From CAZIUL01 sp964542475 (GTDB lineage: Bacteria; Planctomycetota; B15-G4; CAYZWU01): 24,080 bases of DNA. A program made the position numbers and the translations under genes. The stretch covers positions 1 to 24,080 of the forward strand of contig CAZIUL010000064.1 of the NCBI GenBank assembly GCA_964542475.1, read 5' to 3'. Under the pieces are notes generated by a model, which saw only the letters and a program-made list of their open reading frames with translations, was not told the DNA's origin and did not search any database. This document shows, piece by piece, positions 23,963 to 24,080 of the stretch. Position 1 is the stretch's first letter. Each line of letters opens with the position of its first letter.

Positions 23963-24080
23963 TGCGGCACAGTAAACTGCGTCGTGGCTGCGTTTCATGC
24001 CAGGAGACGATCCTCAACCTGTAGGAACAGGCCTGCGGTCGTCTCCTGGCATGCGCCTTGCCACAACACAGTTTACGGCA
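23963..24080. repeat. Long imperfect inverted repeat (nested hairpin) downstream of smpB
   Basis: Outer arms 23972-23988 and 24060-24076 pair at 15 of 17 positions; inner arms 23997-24010 (ATGCCAGGAGACGA) and 24039-24052 pair perfectly over 14; the centre holds CCTGT-AGGA-ACAGG (24018-24031). The two outer mismatches are C-A on the plus strand but G-T on the minus, so minus-strand RNA would form 17 continuous pairs. The element may run past the window edge. It could be a MITE-like or REP-like element, or a structured RNA; no coding sequence or T-run is seen. Confidence 0.8.

Noticed and set aside
23887..24080. tmRNA gene downstream of smpB
   Set aside because: No alanine tRNA-like ends, no encoded CCA and no tag-peptide frame could be found; the stretch is instead a hairpin.
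1..24080. CRISPR array, transposase, toxin-antitoxin or defence cassette
   Set aside because: No regularly spaced direct repeats with unique spacers, and no proteins of these families among the supported genes.

Overview
This is a scaffold piece of a Gram-negative (diderm) bacterial chromosome, probably a metagenome assembly because it carries a 100-N scaffold gap. Base composition looks moderately GC-rich by eye; no count was made. Several lipoproteins, a LolA-like protein and multihaem cytochromes fit a diderm envelope. The large secreted multidomain proteins and the many short intergenic repeats (heptamer GAACACY, nonamer TCCGACAGG, the CCACGGATGGACACGGAT unit, GC-rich palindromes) resemble those I associate with Planctomycetes/PVC-like and related uncultured phyla. 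That placement is inference; no marker here fixes the phylum.

Layout. Positions 1-185 hold palindromic and tandem repeats. 186-2584 (minus strand) is ruvB followed by a SpoIID/LytB-like wall enzyme. A 413-base AT-rich leader separates ruvB from a rightward run: a giant lipoprotein with a C-terminal beta-propeller (2998-6573), a CPBP intramembrane protease, holA and mutL, the last two overlapping by ATGA. A LolA-like secreted protein (minus) faces mutL tail to tail. A PflX-type radical SAM protein and a 1225-residue protein joining a zinc-peptidase motif, a LamG/DUF1080-like domain and a thioredoxin-like domain lacking its cysteines follow on plus. Next come two small TRL-type lipoproteins in tandem.

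From 17176 to 18944 (minus) lies a five-haem cytochrome c fused to a membrane cytochrome b. Its 3' end is broken only by a false gap: the two flanks of the Ns are identical over 55 bases, and merging them restores the frame. A metallo-beta-lactamase-fold hydrolase and a TMTC-like GT-C membrane protein with TPRs follow on plus, then folE, tRNA-Leu(CAG) and a cytochrome c'-like lipoprotein on minus, and smpB on plus. The window ends in a long imperfect hairpin.

Functionally this is mostly housekeeping (RuvB and MutL repair, HolA replication, SmpB ribosome rescue, FolE folate synthesis, tRNA) mixed with envelope and respiratory accessory genes. I found no CRISPR array, transposase, toxin-antitoxin pair or clear defence cassette. 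The best candidates for something undescribed are the peptidase/LamG/dead-thioredoxin protein and its possibly structured leader, the inverted-repeat-bracketed GT-C gene, and the terminal hairpin.
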